Of a stretch of DNA of 64,000 bases, positions 9,809-18,246 are shown piece after piece. Location of the stretch: assembly GCA_016720685.1 (NCBI GenBank), contig JADKKC010000021.1, forward strand, positions 1 through 64,000. Reading direction: 5' to 3'. Within the stretch, counting starts at the first letter, position 1; each line of letters starts with the position of its first letter. The notes below the pieces were generated by a model. It saw only the letters and a list, made by a program, of their open reading frames with translations, made no database searches and was not told the DNA's origin. The DNA is from Zoogloea sp. (GTDB lineage Bacteria > Pseudomonadota > Gammaproteobacteria > Burkholderiales > Rhodocyclaceae). Position numbers and translations under genes: made by a program.

Positions 9809-10411
9809 TTGCTGATCCTCTTCAACAAGCCCTTCAACGTGCTCTGCCAGTTCACCGGCGAGCCCGGCAAAGAGACGCTTGCCGGCTTCATCCAGGTGCC
9901 GGGCGTGTATGCCGCGGGGCGCCTGGATGCCGACAGCGAGGGCTTGCTGGTGCTGACCGACGACGGTGCGCTGCAAAAGCGCATCGCCGATCCCCGCCAC
10001 AAACTGCCCAAGACCTACCTCGTGCAGGTCGAGGGGTGCCCGGATGAAGCTGCGCTGGCCCGCTTGCGAGCCGGCGTGGATCTGGGCGACTTCGTCACCA
10101 TGCCCTGCGACGCACGCCTGGTTGCCGAGCCCGCCTGGCTGTGGCCGCGCAACCCGCCGATCCGCGAACGCAAGTCGATTCCTGTGAGCTGGGTCGAGAT
10201 CGTGCTGCGTGAAGGCAAGAATCGCCAGGTGCGGCGCATGACGGCCAAGGTCGGTTTTCCGACGCTGCGGCTGATCCGCGTGCGCATCGGCGACTGGACG
10301 CTGGACGGGTTGGCGCCGGGGGCGTGGACGGAAGCGGCGGCGCCCGCGGTGCAAAGCGCTCCGCCGAGCCCGATGCGTTCCCGTGTCGCCAGATCTTTCC
10401 GGCGGCATTGA
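9809..10411 (+). CDS. rluE: 23S rRNA pseudouridine(2457) synthase
   Basis: Isomerises a uridine in domain V of 23S rRNA to pseudouridine. The 200-residue protein aligns closely with E. coli RluE from its start: LILFNKPFNVLCQFT, then GVYAAGRLDADSEGLLVLT with the catalytic Asp in GRLD near residue 38, PAWLWPRNPPIRERKSIP and the C-terminal EGKNRQVRRMTAKVGFPTLRLIR. It uses a TTG start at 9809, supported by a GAGGG ribosome-binding site at 9795-9799 and by the position of the first conserved residue. It lies 12 bases after the desaturase stop. Confidence 0.93.
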   Translation: MLILFNKPFNVLCQFTGEPGKETLAGFIQVPGVYAAGRLDADSEGLLVLTDDGALQKRIADPRHKLPKTYLVQVEGCPDEAALARLRAGVDLGDFVTMPCDARLVAEPAWLWPRNPPIRERKSIPVSWVEIVLREGKNRQVRRMTAKVGFPTLRLIRVRIGDWTLDGLAPGAWTEAAAPAVQSAPPSPMRSRVARSFRRH

Positions 10412-10487
10412 ACGCGGCTTGGCCTAAGTCATCCCGATTCCGCGTGTTAACGTAATCGGCCTGTTCGTTGCAAACCCGGTTTTCGCC

Positions 10488-10958
10488 ATGACTCCCTTTT
10501 CGACCCGTCTGTCTGCTGTCGCCCTGTGTTTTGGCGGGCTCCTCGCAAGCCTTGCCCTGCCCGCTTTCTCTGATGCCGGAATGCCGCAGGCCGAGCTCAC
10601 CATCGGCATGTATCGCATCGTTGCCGAAGTCGCCGCCACCCAGGAAGACCGCATGCGCGGCCTGATGCAGAGAAAGAGCATGCCCCCGAGCCGCGGCATG
10701 CTCTTCGTGTTCACCGAGCAGCAGCGTCATTGCATGTGGATGAAGAACACCCTGCTGCCCCTGTCGGTCGCCTTCATGGACGAGAGCGGGCGCATCCTCA
10801 ACGTCGAGGACATGCAGCCCCAGACCGAAGACAGCCACTGCGCGGCCCGTCCGGCGCGCTTCGCGCTGGAGATGAACCTGGGCTGGTTCCGCGAAAAGGG
10901 CCTGAGCGCGGGCACGAAGGTTGGAGGTATCGACCGCCTCGCCGTGCAAGTCCGCTAG
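10488..10958 (+). CDS. DUF192 (UPF0127) secreted protein
   Basis: A 156-residue protein with a signal peptide (residues 1 to about 29, ending in LPAFSDA) followed by one DUF192 domain. Family landmarks are EDRMRGLMQRKSMPPSRGMLFVF, CMWMKNTLLPLSVAFMD and the C-terminal HCAARPARFALEMNLGWF. The function of DUF192 is not established; it is a small beta-barrel-like periplasmic domain. It stands alone between rluE and ndh. Confidence 0.86.
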   Translation: MTPFSTRLSAVALCFGGLLASLALPAFSDAGMPQAELTIGMYRIVAEVAATQEDRMRGLMQRKSMPPSRGMLFVFTEQQRHCMWMKNTLLPLSVAFMDESGRILNVEDMQPQTEDSHCAARPARFALEMNLGWFREKGLSAGTKVGGIDRLAVQVR

Positions 10959-10969
10959 CCGGCTTTACG

Positions 10970-11000
10970 CCAGCGCCTCGGCGCGCTGGTGGTATTTTTG
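10970..11000 (+). terminator. Weak intrinsic terminator after the DUF192 gene
   Basis: CCAGCGC (10970-10976) pairs with GCGCTGG (10983-10989) over a six-base loop, followed by a T-rich segment containing TTTTT. The stem is short and the T-run is displaced by six bases. Confidence 0.45.
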
Positions 11001-11010
11001 TTGCAGCGCA

Positions 11011-11041
11011 GCAATTTTAATTTGCAAAATCTCGAGATTTT
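11011..11041. promoter_or_regulatory. Palindromic AT-rich element upstream of ndh
   Basis: AAAATCTCGAGATTTT at 11026-11041 is a perfect 16-base palindrome, preceded by an imperfect AT-rich inverted repeat (GCAATTTTAATTTGC, 11011-11025). It lies about 95 bases upstream of the ndh start in otherwise GC-rich DNA. It could be an operator for a dimeric regulator; the binding protein is unknown. Confidence 0.45.
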
Positions 11042-11134
11042 TGGGAGTATGAAAGCGAATCGCAGACCGGCCCGCAAGGTGCTGCTGCGCCCGACTCCCG
11101 GAATTTCGCCTTGCTGCGAAAGAAAGATCTGCAC

Positions 11135-12463
11135 ATGAATACGCGCACGGATTCTGCTCCCCACCGCATCGTCATCGTCGGCGGGGGCGCCGGCGGCCTG
11201 GAACTGGCCACCCGCCTCGGGGAAACCTTCGGACGCAAGGGCTTGGCCGACATTACCCTGATCGACAGGAAGCGCACCCACGTCTGGAAGCCCAAGCTCC
11301 ACGAGATCGCCGCGGGCAGCATGGACATGAGCGACCACGAAGTGGTCTATGTGGCGCATTCCCACTGGCATCACTTCCACTTTCGCATCGGCGAGATGAC
11401 CGGGCTGGACCGGGTCAGGCAGGAAGTCCACGTCGCCCCCTTCGTGGATGACAGCGGCGAGACCGTCACCGACGCGCGCACCTTCGGCTACGACACCCTG
11501 ATCATGGCCGTCGGCAGTCTTTCCAACGATTTCGGCACCCCGGGAGTGCGTGAGCACGCCCTCAAGCTCGAGAGCGCGGCGGATGCCAAGCGCTTTCATC
11601 TGCGCATGTTCAACGCCTGCGTGCGGGCCCACGCCCAGAAAACGCCGCTGCGTCCCGAGCAGCTGCACGTGGCGATCATCGGTGCGGGTGCCACCGGTGT
11701 CGAACTCTCGGCCGAGTTGCGCTACACCACCCGCGAAGTGGTGGCCTATGGTCTCGATGGCGTCGATGCCAACAAGGACATCAAGGTTTCGGTCATCGAA
11801 GCCGCCCCGCGCGTGTTGCCGGCCCTGCCGGAGCGGCTCTCCAAGGCCACCGAGGCCTTGCTGAAGAAGCTCGGCATCGAGGTCTACACCAACGCCAAGG
11901 TGGCAGAAGTGGCGCCGCAGGGCGTAACCCTTGCCGACGGACGTTTTCTGCCGGCCGAAATGGTGGTGTGGGCCGCCGGCGTCAAAGGCCCTGATTTTCT
12001 GGCCGGGCTCGACGGGCTGGAAACCAACCGCATCAACCAGCTGGTGGTTCGTCAGACCCTGCAAACCACCAACGATGACAACATTTTTGCGCTCGGCGAC
12101 TGCGCGGCCTGTCCGTGGCCGGAGAAAAACGGCTTCGTGCCGCCCCGCGCCCAGGCCGCCCATCAGCAGGCTTCACACCTGCTCAAGCAGCTGGAGCGTC
12201 GTCTCAAGGGCCAGCCGCTCGAGGACTATCACTACCACGACCACGGTTCGCTGGTGTCCCTCGGCGAGTACAGCACCGTCGGCAACATGATGGGCGGCCT
12301 CACCGGCGGCAGCCTGTTCATCGAAGGCTGGTTCGCCAAGATCATGTACGCCTCGCTCTACAAGCTGCACGAACTGGCGCTGCACGGCTGGGTCAAGGTG
12401 GCCCTCGACACCATCGCGCGGATGATCACCCGGCGGACCAAGCCCCACGTCAAGCTGCATTGA
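11135..12463 (+). CDS. ndh: Type II NADH:quinone dehydrogenase
   Basis: Non-proton-pumping flavoprotein that oxidises NADH and reduces quinone at the inner face of the membrane. The 442 residues begin with the FAD dinucleotide fold IVIVGGGAGGLELATRLG, then HVWKPKLHEIAAGSMD. The NADH-binding GxGxxG is VAIIGAGATGVELSAEL near residue 180, the second FAD motif is NIFALGDCAACP near residue 320, and the amphipathic C-terminal membrane-binding region ends in KPHVKLH, the same ending type as E. coli Ndh. ATG 11135 is chosen over the upstream in-frame ATG 11111 because homologues start immediately before the FAD fold and a GAAAGAAAG sequence precedes it. Confidence 0.93.
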   Translation: MNTRTDSAPHRIVIVGGGAGGLELATRLGETFGRKGLADITLIDRKRTHVWKPKLHEIAAGSMDMSDHEVVYVAHSHWHHFHFRIGEMTGLDRVRQEVHVAPFVDDSGETVTDARTFGYDTLIMAVGSLSNDFGTPGVREHALKLESAADAKRFHLRMFNACVRAHAQKTPLRPEQLHVAIIGAGATGVELSAELRYTTREVVAYGLDGVDANKDIKVSVIEAAPRVLPALPERLSKATEALLKKLGIEVYTNAKVAEVAPQGVTLADGRFLPAEMVVWAAGVKGPDFLAGLDGLETNRINQLVVRQTLQTTNDDNIFALGDCAACPWPEKNGFVPPRAQAAHQQASHLLKQLERRLKGQPLEDYHYHDHGSLVSLGEYSTVGNMMGGLTGGSLFIEGWFAKIMYASLYKLHELALHGWVKVALDTIARMITRRTKPHVKLH

Positions 12464-12486
12464 CGGCTGGCCCTGCCTCAATGAAG

Positions 12487-12512
12487 AACGGCGCCGATCG
12501 GGCGCCGTTTTT
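12487..12512 (+). terminator. Intrinsic terminator of ndh
   Basis: AACGGCGCC and GGCGCCGTT form a strong stem with a GATCG loop, ending in a run of five T. It sits in the gap between the convergent ndh and transaldolase genes and could act on both strands. Confidence 0.85.
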
Positions 12513-12581
12513 CATGTGCGGATCGCACTGAACAACAGTCAGTCACGGCTTCGGCCGGGTGCGGCGCCTGGCCGCCGAATG

Positions 12582-13661
12582 TCAGGCGGTCAGTTCGAGC
12601 AGCTTGCCGAAGGCGGTGGCGAACTGGGCGAGGCCTTCCGATTGCAGGCGCTCGCCGAGCGCGTTCATGTCGAGCCCGAGCGCTGCCAGGGCGGCGATGT
12701 GGGCGGCGGCGGCTTCGGCATCCTGGGCGACCTGGTTGCCGTTTACCTTGCCGTGGTCGGCGAAGGCGGCGAGGGTGGCGTCGGGCAGGGTGTTGACGGT
12801 TTCCGGGCCGACCAGCGGTTCGACGTACATCAGGTCGGAATAGGCCGCGTTCTTGGTGCCGGTGCTGGCCCACAGCATGCTTTGCGGGCGGCCGCCCCTG
12901 GCGGCGAGGGCAGCGAAGCCGGCGCCGTGGAAGCGGGCGAGGTAGCGCTGGTAGGCCTGGCGGGCCAGGGCCACGCCGGCCTTGCCGCGCAGGGCGAGGG
13001 CTTCGGGGGTGCCGATGTCGTCGAGCAGTGTGTCGACAAGGCTGTCCCAGCGCGACAGGAAGACGCTGGCCACCGAGCGCACGTGGGAGATGTTGGCGCC
13101 GCTGGCGGCGAGTCTTTCGAGGCCGCGCTGGTAGGCGCCGGCCACCGCATCCACGTGGGCGAGCGAGAACATCAGCGTGACGTTGAGCTTGAGGCCTTCG
13201 CCGATGAGGGTTTCGATGGCGCGCACACCGGCAGCGGTGGCGGGAATCTTGACCAGCAGGTTGTCGCGGGCAACGGCGGCGGCGAGGCGGCGGGCGGCGG
13301 CCACGGTGCCGGCTTCGTCGTCGGCCAGCGCGGGCGAAACTTCCAGGCTCACGTAGCCGGCGTCGCCCTGGCTGGCGTCGAAGACCGGACGCATGGCGTC
13401 GCAGGCGCGTTGCACGTCTTCGATCACGAGGCGCTCGTAGCGCTGCTCGGCGGTGAGGTTTTCACTGCGCATGGCATCCAGGGCCGGCCGGTAGTCCTGC
13501 CCCTCGGCGATGGCCTTGTGGAAGATCGCCGGGTTGGTGGTGACGCCGGCGACGCCGTTTTCAATGTGGCGGGCGAGCAGGCCTTTGTTGATCAGGGCGC
13601 GGGACAGGTTGTCGAGCCAGATTTGCTGGCCTGCGGCACGGGCGGCTTGGATGGGGTTCAT
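12582..13661 (-). CDS. tal: Transaldolase
   Basis: Transfers dihydroxyacetone units between sugar phosphates in the non-oxidative pentose phosphate pathway. The 359-residue product starts MNPIQAARAAGQQIWLDNLSR, has GVTTNPAIFHKAI near residue 40, the Schiff-base lysine in NLLVKIPATAAG near residue 137, VASVFLSRWDSLVD, and MLWASTGTKNAAYSD near residue 260. It belongs to the longer (~360-380 residue) transaldolase type rather than the 317-residue TalB type. Encoded 82 bases after gspN on the same strand. That gap contains the 10-base palindrome GGAATATTCC (13713-13722), so it may have its own promoter. ATG 13661 is supported by homologous starts. Confidence 0.93.
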   Translation of the reverse strand: MNPIQAARAAGQQIWLDNLSRALINKGLLARHIENGVAGVTTNPAIFHKAIAEGQDYRPALDAMRSENLTAEQRYERLVIEDVQRACDAMRPVFDASQGDAGYVSLEVSPALADDEAGTVAAARRLAAAVARDNLLVKIPATAAGVRAIETLIGEGLKLNVTLMFSLAHVDAVAGAYQRGLERLAASGANISHVRSVASVFLSRWDSLVDTLLDDIGTPEALALRGKAGVALARQAYQRYLARFHGAGFAALAARGGRPQSMLWASTGTKNAAYSDLMYVEPLVGPETVNTLPDATLAAFADHGKVNGNQVAQDAEAAAAHIAALAALGLDMNALGERLQSEGLAQFATAFGKLLELTA

Positions 13662-13743
13662 GGGTTCGGGCGTCGGGCGGCGTTGGGTTCGGAATTGATC
13701 GGATAGTTTGCGGGAATATTCCACACTATGAAAGCGACGGATT

Positions 13744-14493
13744 TCACCGTGGCGGCCAGTGGATCTCGAAGTGTCCGGGCGGGCCGGCCGGGCGGGCGGC
13801 GCCGCCGGCAATGGCGGGCAGGCGGCCGAGGAATTCCGGGTCGCCGCTGAGGGTGCCGTCGAAGCGCGGCATCTGGCCGAAGGGGGCGTCACCCTGGCCG
13901 TTGGCGATGACGGCGCCGGCGAGGGTTTGCAGGGTGTAGTGCAGGTTGCCGGCCTGGGCATTGACGCGGATCTCGTAGTCGCCGAACTGGCGGCCGGGAA
14001 ACAGCGCGCTGCGGGCGCCGCGCCACAGCAGGCGTGCGTCGCCGCTGCAGCGGCCGTCCGGCGGGCAGTGCCAGCGGGGGGCTTCGAGGGTCAGGTCGCC
14101 CTGCCAGCCGGCCCGCGCTGCCGGGTGGGGGATGGGCGACAGGGCGGCGTCGGCGGGGGCGTGGAGCGCCAGTTGTGTGACGCCAAGCCCGCCGGGGCCG
14201 GCTTCGATGACGCCCACCGGCTTGCCGCTGCTGCTGAACGACCATGAGATGGCCAGCCGGGTCAGGGCCGCTGCCTCGAAATCCCAGGCGAGGGGCAGCC
14301 AGGGCGTCAGGCTGCGCCCGCCGGCATCGCGGCTGGCGAGGATGCCGCGCCCGTGCCAGAGGCTGCCTTCGGCCTGTTGCAGGCGCAGGCCGCCGTCGGT
14401 GAGGCGTTTGACGAGCCCGTCCACCAGCCCGGCGGGCGCCTTGGCGAGCAGCAGGGCAAGGGTGAGGGCGGCGAGAAAAAGGAGTTTGCGCAT
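13744..14493 (-). CDS. gspN: Type II secretion system protein N
   Basis: Last gene of the T2SS operon. GspN is a bitopic inner-membrane accessory of the secretion machine. The 249-residue product has one N-terminal membrane anchor (LLFLAALTLALLLAKAP) followed by a periplasmic beta-rich domain with LRLQQAEGSLWHGRG, LPLAWDFE and a C-terminal GTLSGDPEFLGRLP typical of GspN. A 68-base gap separates it from gspM, the longest within the operon; it holds a short hairpin (TGACTC/GAGTCA, 14510-14525). Sequence conservation is low in this family; position in the operon is strong support. Confidence 0.82.
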   Translation of the reverse strand: MRKLLFLAALTLALLLAKAPAGLVDGLVKRLTDGGLRLQQAEGSLWHGRGILASRDAGGRSLTPWLPLAWDFEAAALTRLAISWSFSSSGKPVGVIEAGPGGLGVTQLALHAPADAALSPIPHPAARAGWQGDLTLEAPRWHCPPDGRCSGDARLLWRGARSALFPGRQFGDYEIRVNAQAGNLHYTLQTLAGAVIANGQGDAPFGQMPRFDGTLSGDPEFLGRLPAIAGGAARPAGPPGHFEIHWPPR

Positions 14494-14561
14494 GGGGGCG
14501 GCGGGGCGTTGACTCTCCGGAGTCAGTCAGTGGTTGGCCGGGCTCTCTTCTTGGTCACGAC

Positions 14562-15080
14562 TCAGCCCTCGCTCCCGACCGCCACCAGCACCACGTCGAT
14601 GCTGGCCGCGGCGCCCTGACCCTGGATTTCCATGCGCATGACGCGCAGGCCGATATCGGTCTGGAGGGTGGCGAGCCACGTTACGAGTTCGTCGAAGCCG
14701 CCCTGGCCCTTGACCTGCAGGCCGTCGCCGGAGGCCTGGATGGTGAGGCCGAGGCCGCGGCTTTTGGCCGAGGCCTGCACGGTTTCGAGCAGGGCGGGGC
14801 CGGCGGGGCGCCGGGGCACGGGCTGGGCACGCAGGCGGGTGATTTCGGTGGCGGATTCCTGCACCTGTTCGAGCTGGGCCTCTGCGCGGGGCAGGCTGCG
14901 GCCAAGGCGGGTGCGTTGCTCGCGGCTCCAGTCGAGGGCGCTCACAACAAGGGCGACGCCGACAACGGCCGCGGCGGCCACCAGCAGCTTGCGTTCGCGC
15001 GGGCTGGCGGCCTGCCAGGCGCCGGTGAGCCGGGTCAGGGGGCCGCTGCCGGCGGCGGATCGGGGCGTGGTGGGGCTCAT
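14562..15080 (-). CDS. gspM: Type II secretion system protein M
   Basis: Inner-membrane platform component that pairs with GspL. The 172 residues show a proline-rich cytoplasmic start, one membrane helix (LLVAAAAVVGVALVVSALDW, about residues 33-52), a coiled-coil segment, and a ferredoxin-like periplasmic domain (SRGLGLTIQASGDGLQVKGQ, then FDELVTWLATLQ). It starts four bases inside gspL (ATGA junction at 15077-15080), which indicates translational coupling. Confidence 0.88.
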   Translation of the reverse strand: MSPTTPRSAAGSGPLTRLTGAWQAASPRERKLLVAAAAVVGVALVVSALDWSREQRTRLGRSLPRAEAQLEQVQESATEITRLRAQPVPRRPAGPALLETVQASAKSRGLGLTIQASGDGLQVKGQGGFDELVTWLATLQTDIGLRVMRMEIQGQGAAASIDVVLVAVGSEG

Positions 15081-16297
15081 TGCAGGTTCTCCCGGCGCAG
15101 CAGCAGGTGGGTGGTGGTGCCGTCCTGGCGCAGGTTGGCGAGGAGGCCGCGGCCGGCGAGCAGCCCGACGACGGACTCGGCACGGGCGGCGGCGGCGCCA
15201 CCCAGGGTCAGGTCGAGGCGGCCTTCCTCGAAGCGCAGCGCGGCAATGCCGTCGGCGGCGTCGGTGCCGAGCGCTTCGGCCGCCAGCGCCAGCAGGGCGA
15301 GTGCGTCGTCGTCGCGCAGCAGGCCGTGGCGGGCGCGCTCCAGGTTGAGCTGCTGGCGCATCTGGGCGGCCGGGGCCACCACCGGGGTGTTGGGAAAGCT
15401 TGTGCGATAGACCCGCTCCATGCGTTCGCCCACCTGGCCAAGGCTGTGCTTGAGCCACAGCACTTCACCGATGCTGGCCAGCAGCCAGATGGCCAGTGCG
15501 CCGCCGCCGACGAGCAGGGCCGGGCGCAGCTTGCCAAGCCAGCCGGCACCGCCCTCCCGGTAGGCGAACTCGTCGTGGAGCAGGTTGGCGGCCTTGCGTT
15601 CGGCGCCCTGCCACCACTGGTAGGCCGCCGCGGCCTGCACCGGAATGGCGGTTTCGGCGGCCAGCGCGGCGAGGTCGGGGGCGGCGCTGCCGGCGGCCAG
15701 GTGCAGCTCGATGCCGGCCGGTGCAGCGTTGGCGGCGCGGGCGGTGGCGGCCTGCTGGGCCAGCAGCGGGGCGAGGAGGTCAGCGTCGATGGCGATGCCG
15801 GTGCTGGCGCCGGTGCGCAGGATGGCGCCGCTGGCGGACAGGCTGAGCTGCCAGGCGTCACCGCCGGCCGGGGCGGTCTGCACTTCGGCGAGCACGCGGC
15901 GGGGCGGCCGGCCGATGGCGGCCAGCTGGGCGACCAGCTGGCGCAGGCGGTCCCGGGCGACGACGATCACGCCGGCCAGGTCGCGCTCGCCGTCGCCGGC
16001 GGGGCGGCGGTGGCTCAGGGTGAGGTGCTGGGTGTCGGGGTCTTTGAGGAGGCGGTCTTCGAGGGCGTAGGCGAGCAGGCGCGGCAGGTCGCGGCGGGCG
16101 CCGCGGGGCAGCGGCACTTCGAGCCACAGGCATTGCGGCCCGGTGAGCACGACTTCGCATGCGGCGGCGGCAGGCCAGTGGCGGGGCTCGGAGTGGCCTT
16201 CGGAGACGGGCTGGCCGTTGTCTCCGAGGAGCACCCACGGGCAGTCGGGCCGGGTGGGCCAGTGTTCGTCGATGGCGAGGAGGAGGCGGGTACTCAT
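15077..16297 (-). CDS. gspL: Type II secretion system protein L
   Basis: Bitopic protein that couples the cytoplasmic ATPase GspE to the inner-membrane platform. The 406-residue product has an actin-like cytoplasmic domain (residues 1 to about 250, with PLPRGARRDLPRLLAYALEDRL), a membrane helix PALLVGGGALAIWLLASIGE near residue 270, and a C-terminal periplasmic ferredoxin-like domain ending in THLLLRRENLQ. It starts 7 bases after gspK and overlaps gspM. Confidence 0.9.
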   Translation of the reverse strand: MSTRLLLAIDEHWPTRPDCPWVLLGDNGQPVSEGHSEPRHWPAAAACEVVLTGPQCLWLEVPLPRGARRDLPRLLAYALEDRLLKDPDTQHLTLSHRRPAGDGERDLAGVIVVARDRLRQLVAQLAAIGRPPRRVLAEVQTAPAGGDAWQLSLSASGAILRTGASTGIAIDADLLAPLLAQQAATARAANAAPAGIELHLAAGSAAPDLAALAAETAIPVQAAAAYQWWQGAERKAANLLHDEFAYREGGAGWLGKLRPALLVGGGALAIWLLASIGEVLWLKHSLGQVGERMERVYRTSFPNTPVVAPAAQMRQQLNLERARHGLLRDDDALALLALAAEALGTDAADGIAALRFEEGRLDLTLGGAAAARAESVVGLLAGRGLLANLRQDGTTTHLLLRRENLQ

Positions 16298-16304
16298 AGT
16301 GGTT

Positions 16305-17285
16305 TCACAGCAGTTTTTGCCAGACGACGGTGGGCCAGTTCTGGCTGCGGTCGAGCAGCACTTCCATGCGCACCATCGACACGCCGAAGCGGGCGCGGCC
16401 GGTGGCGAGGAAGTGGCGGCTGGTGGTGGCGAGGCGGGTGATGTCGGGCTGCATTTCCTGGGAGGGCAGGCGGGCCTTGAAGTCGGCCAGATCCTTGAAC
16501 CAGGCGCGGCTGCGCTGGACGACCAGCACCCGCGCGGCATCCAGGGACAGCTCGGGCACGACGGCGGCGAGCACTTCGGCGGGGGCGGTGTTGACGTTGA
16601 CCATGGAGCCCACGGGCAGCGTGGCGACGAAGGGGGTGAGGCGGGCGACGAGCTGGGGCGTGAAGCCGCGCACCTGCAGGAGTTCGCTCACGGCCACGAG
16701 GGGCGCGTTGGCGGCGCGGCGGGGCGGGGTCTGGGCGCCGTACCAGGTGGATTCGGCGCCGCCGGGCAGGCGCGGGGTGTCGTCGCTGTCGAGCCAGTCG
16801 AGGAGGGCGGTGGTGAGGCTGCCGGCCTCGCTCTGGCCGGTGCCGAGCAGGCCCAGCAGGCGCTGGAACTGCTCCACTTCGACGATGTCGGCGCTGGTGC
16901 TGCCGCTGCTGCCGTCGGCCCGGACGAGATTGTTAAGGTTGAGGCGGCCGGAAAGCTCCTGCAGTTCGCCGCTGACCTCGCCTTCCTCGACGGGGGTGGG
17001 CGGCACCTTGGTGGCCCAGGCTTCGCCCAGGTGGTCGACCGAGCTGCTGCGGGCGTCTTCGGCGAGCACGTTGCGCGCCCAATCCACGGCGCCGCGGGCC
17101 AGCTGGCGCGCCTGGGCCTGGTCGTGGCGGCCGGTGACCTGGTCCATGGCCACGCCCAGATCGCCCACCGACGCGGCGGCAAGGCCCGCCACCAGCGCCA
17201 CGGTGAGCAGCGCGAGGATGACCGCGGCGCCCCGCTGGGCGTGTGCGCGGGCATGGAGCAAGGGATGAGGGCGGCGCGGCGGCAT
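16305..17285 (-). CDS. gspK: Type II secretion minor pseudopilin K
   Basis: Largest minor pseudopilin; caps the pseudopilus tip together with GspI and GspJ. The 326 residues carry a prepilin-type leader cut after the Gly in AQRG and a hydrophobic helix AAVILALLTVALVAGLAAAS. As usual for GspK there is no Glu at +5. The large periplasmic domain has LSGRLNLNNLV, LLDWLDSDDTPRLPGGAESTWY and SMVNVNTAPAEVLAAVVP, all typical of the family. The start overlaps the gspJ stop (ATGA at 17282-17285). Confidence 0.93.
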   Translation of the reverse strand: MPPRRPHPLLHARAHAQRGAAVILALLTVALVAGLAAASVGDLGVAMDQVTGRHDQAQARQLARGAVDWARNVLAEDARSSSVDHLGEAWATKVPPTPVEEGEVSGELQELSGRLNLNNLVRADGSSGSTSADIVEVEQFQRLLGLLGTGQSEAGSLTTALLDWLDSDDTPRLPGGAESTWYGAQTPPRRAANAPLVAVSELLQVRGFTPQLVARLTPFVATLPVGSMVNVNTAPAEVLAAVVPELSLDAARVLVVQRSRAWFKDLADFKARLPSQEMQPDITRLATTSRHFLATGRARFGVSMVRMEVLLDRSQNWPTVVWQKLL

Positions 17286-17872
17286 CAGCGAAGGGAGATC
17301 ATCCGGGTGAGGGTGCCCACGTCGGGCAGGTCGAGTTCGAGGATGATCGCGTCGGGCAGCACGACGGCGTTGTTGCCGGGCGGCCAGGCGTCGATGCGGT
17401 TGTTGTTGAGCAGAAAACGCCAGCGCAGGCCACGAACGTTGGCAAGCAGCGGTTCGACGGCCGGTTCGCCCACAGCGTCGCGGCTGCTCCAGCGCAGCCA
17501 GTCGAGGCGGCCATCGACCAGCCGGTAACCCACCCGGCGCACGCCGCGGCTGTCGTCGAGGCGCAGGAACTGAAGCTCGGGGCCGCCGCCGTTGGCGGCA
17601 CGCCCGAGGATCATCGCTGCGCCGGTCTGGGGTGTGCCGGGGGTGGCTTCGGACGAGCGGGCCGGGGCGACCACCTGGATCAGGTCGGTGTCGATGCGCT
17701 GCAGGGTGCGGCTGATGGTGCGCCAGCGCTCGAAGTTTTCTTCGAGGCGGCTGTTGCTGGTGGCCACTTCGGCCAGCGCCCGGTAAGAGAGCACGCCGAG
17801 GATGGCGAAGATGGCGAGGGCCACCATCAGCTCGATCAGGGTCAGGCCACGCTGGCCGGCGGCGTGTTTCAT
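17285..17872 (-). CDS. gspJ: Type II secretion minor pseudopilin J
   Basis: Minor pseudopilin of the tip complex. The 195 residues begin with the type IV prepilin cleavage motif GQRG/LTLIELMVALAIFAILG (Glu at +5), then LSYRALAEVATSN, and end in a globular beta-rich domain (RVGYRLVDGRLDWLRW). Overlaps gspI at its start and gspK at its end by ATGA junctions. Confidence 0.92.
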   Translation of the reverse strand: MKHAAGQRGLTLIELMVALAIFAILGVLSYRALAEVATSNSRLEENFERWRTISRTLQRIDTDLIQVVAPARSSEATPGTPQTGAAMILGRAANGGGPELQFLRLDDSRGVRRVGYRLVDGRLDWLRWSSRDAVGEPAVEPLLANVRGLRWRFLLNNNRIDAWPPGNNAVVLPDAIILELDLPDVGTLTRMISLR

Positions 17873-18246
17873 TGCAGCGGCCTCGCCACGTAGCCGGACA
17901 GGCGGGCGATGGCGTGATCGCCGGATTCGGGTGCGAAGACGCTCACGTCCACCCGCCGGAACAGCGGGTTGGCGGTGGATTTCACTTCTTCGCGCCAGCG
18001 GTAGCTGCGCCCGGCCTGGTCGGCCGTGCCTTCGGTGGTGCCGGTGGGGGGCCAGGCCTGGGTGGCGCGCAGTTCGGCGAGGCGGTTTTCGGCAACCCAG
18101 TCGCCAATCAGGCGTTCGCGCAGTTCGGCCGAGGTTTGTGCGGTGACGCCCATGGCGCGAAAGGCCGCGGTCAGCGCAATGGCCAGAATGGCCAGCGCGA
18201 CGAGGGTTTCGAGCAGCGTGAAGCCGCGGTTGCTGCGCGGGCTCAT
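17869..18246 (-). CDS. gspI: Type II secretion minor pseudopilin I
   Basis: Minor pseudopilin, 125 residues. Prepilin motif SNRG/FTLLETLVALAILAIAL near residue 7, followed by the small globular domain with DWVAENRLAELRA, which is characteristic of GspI. The ATG at 18246 overlaps the gspH stop (ATGA). Longer in-frame translation upstream reads as antisense-like Arg/Pro-rich sequence and is not part of the gene. Confidence 0.92.
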   Translation of the reverse strand: MSPRSNRGFTLLETLVALAILAIALTAAFRAMGVTAQTSAELRERLIGDWVAENRLAELRATQAWPPTGTTEGTADQAGRSYRWREEVKSTANPLFRRVDVSVFAPESGDHAIARLSGYVARPLQ

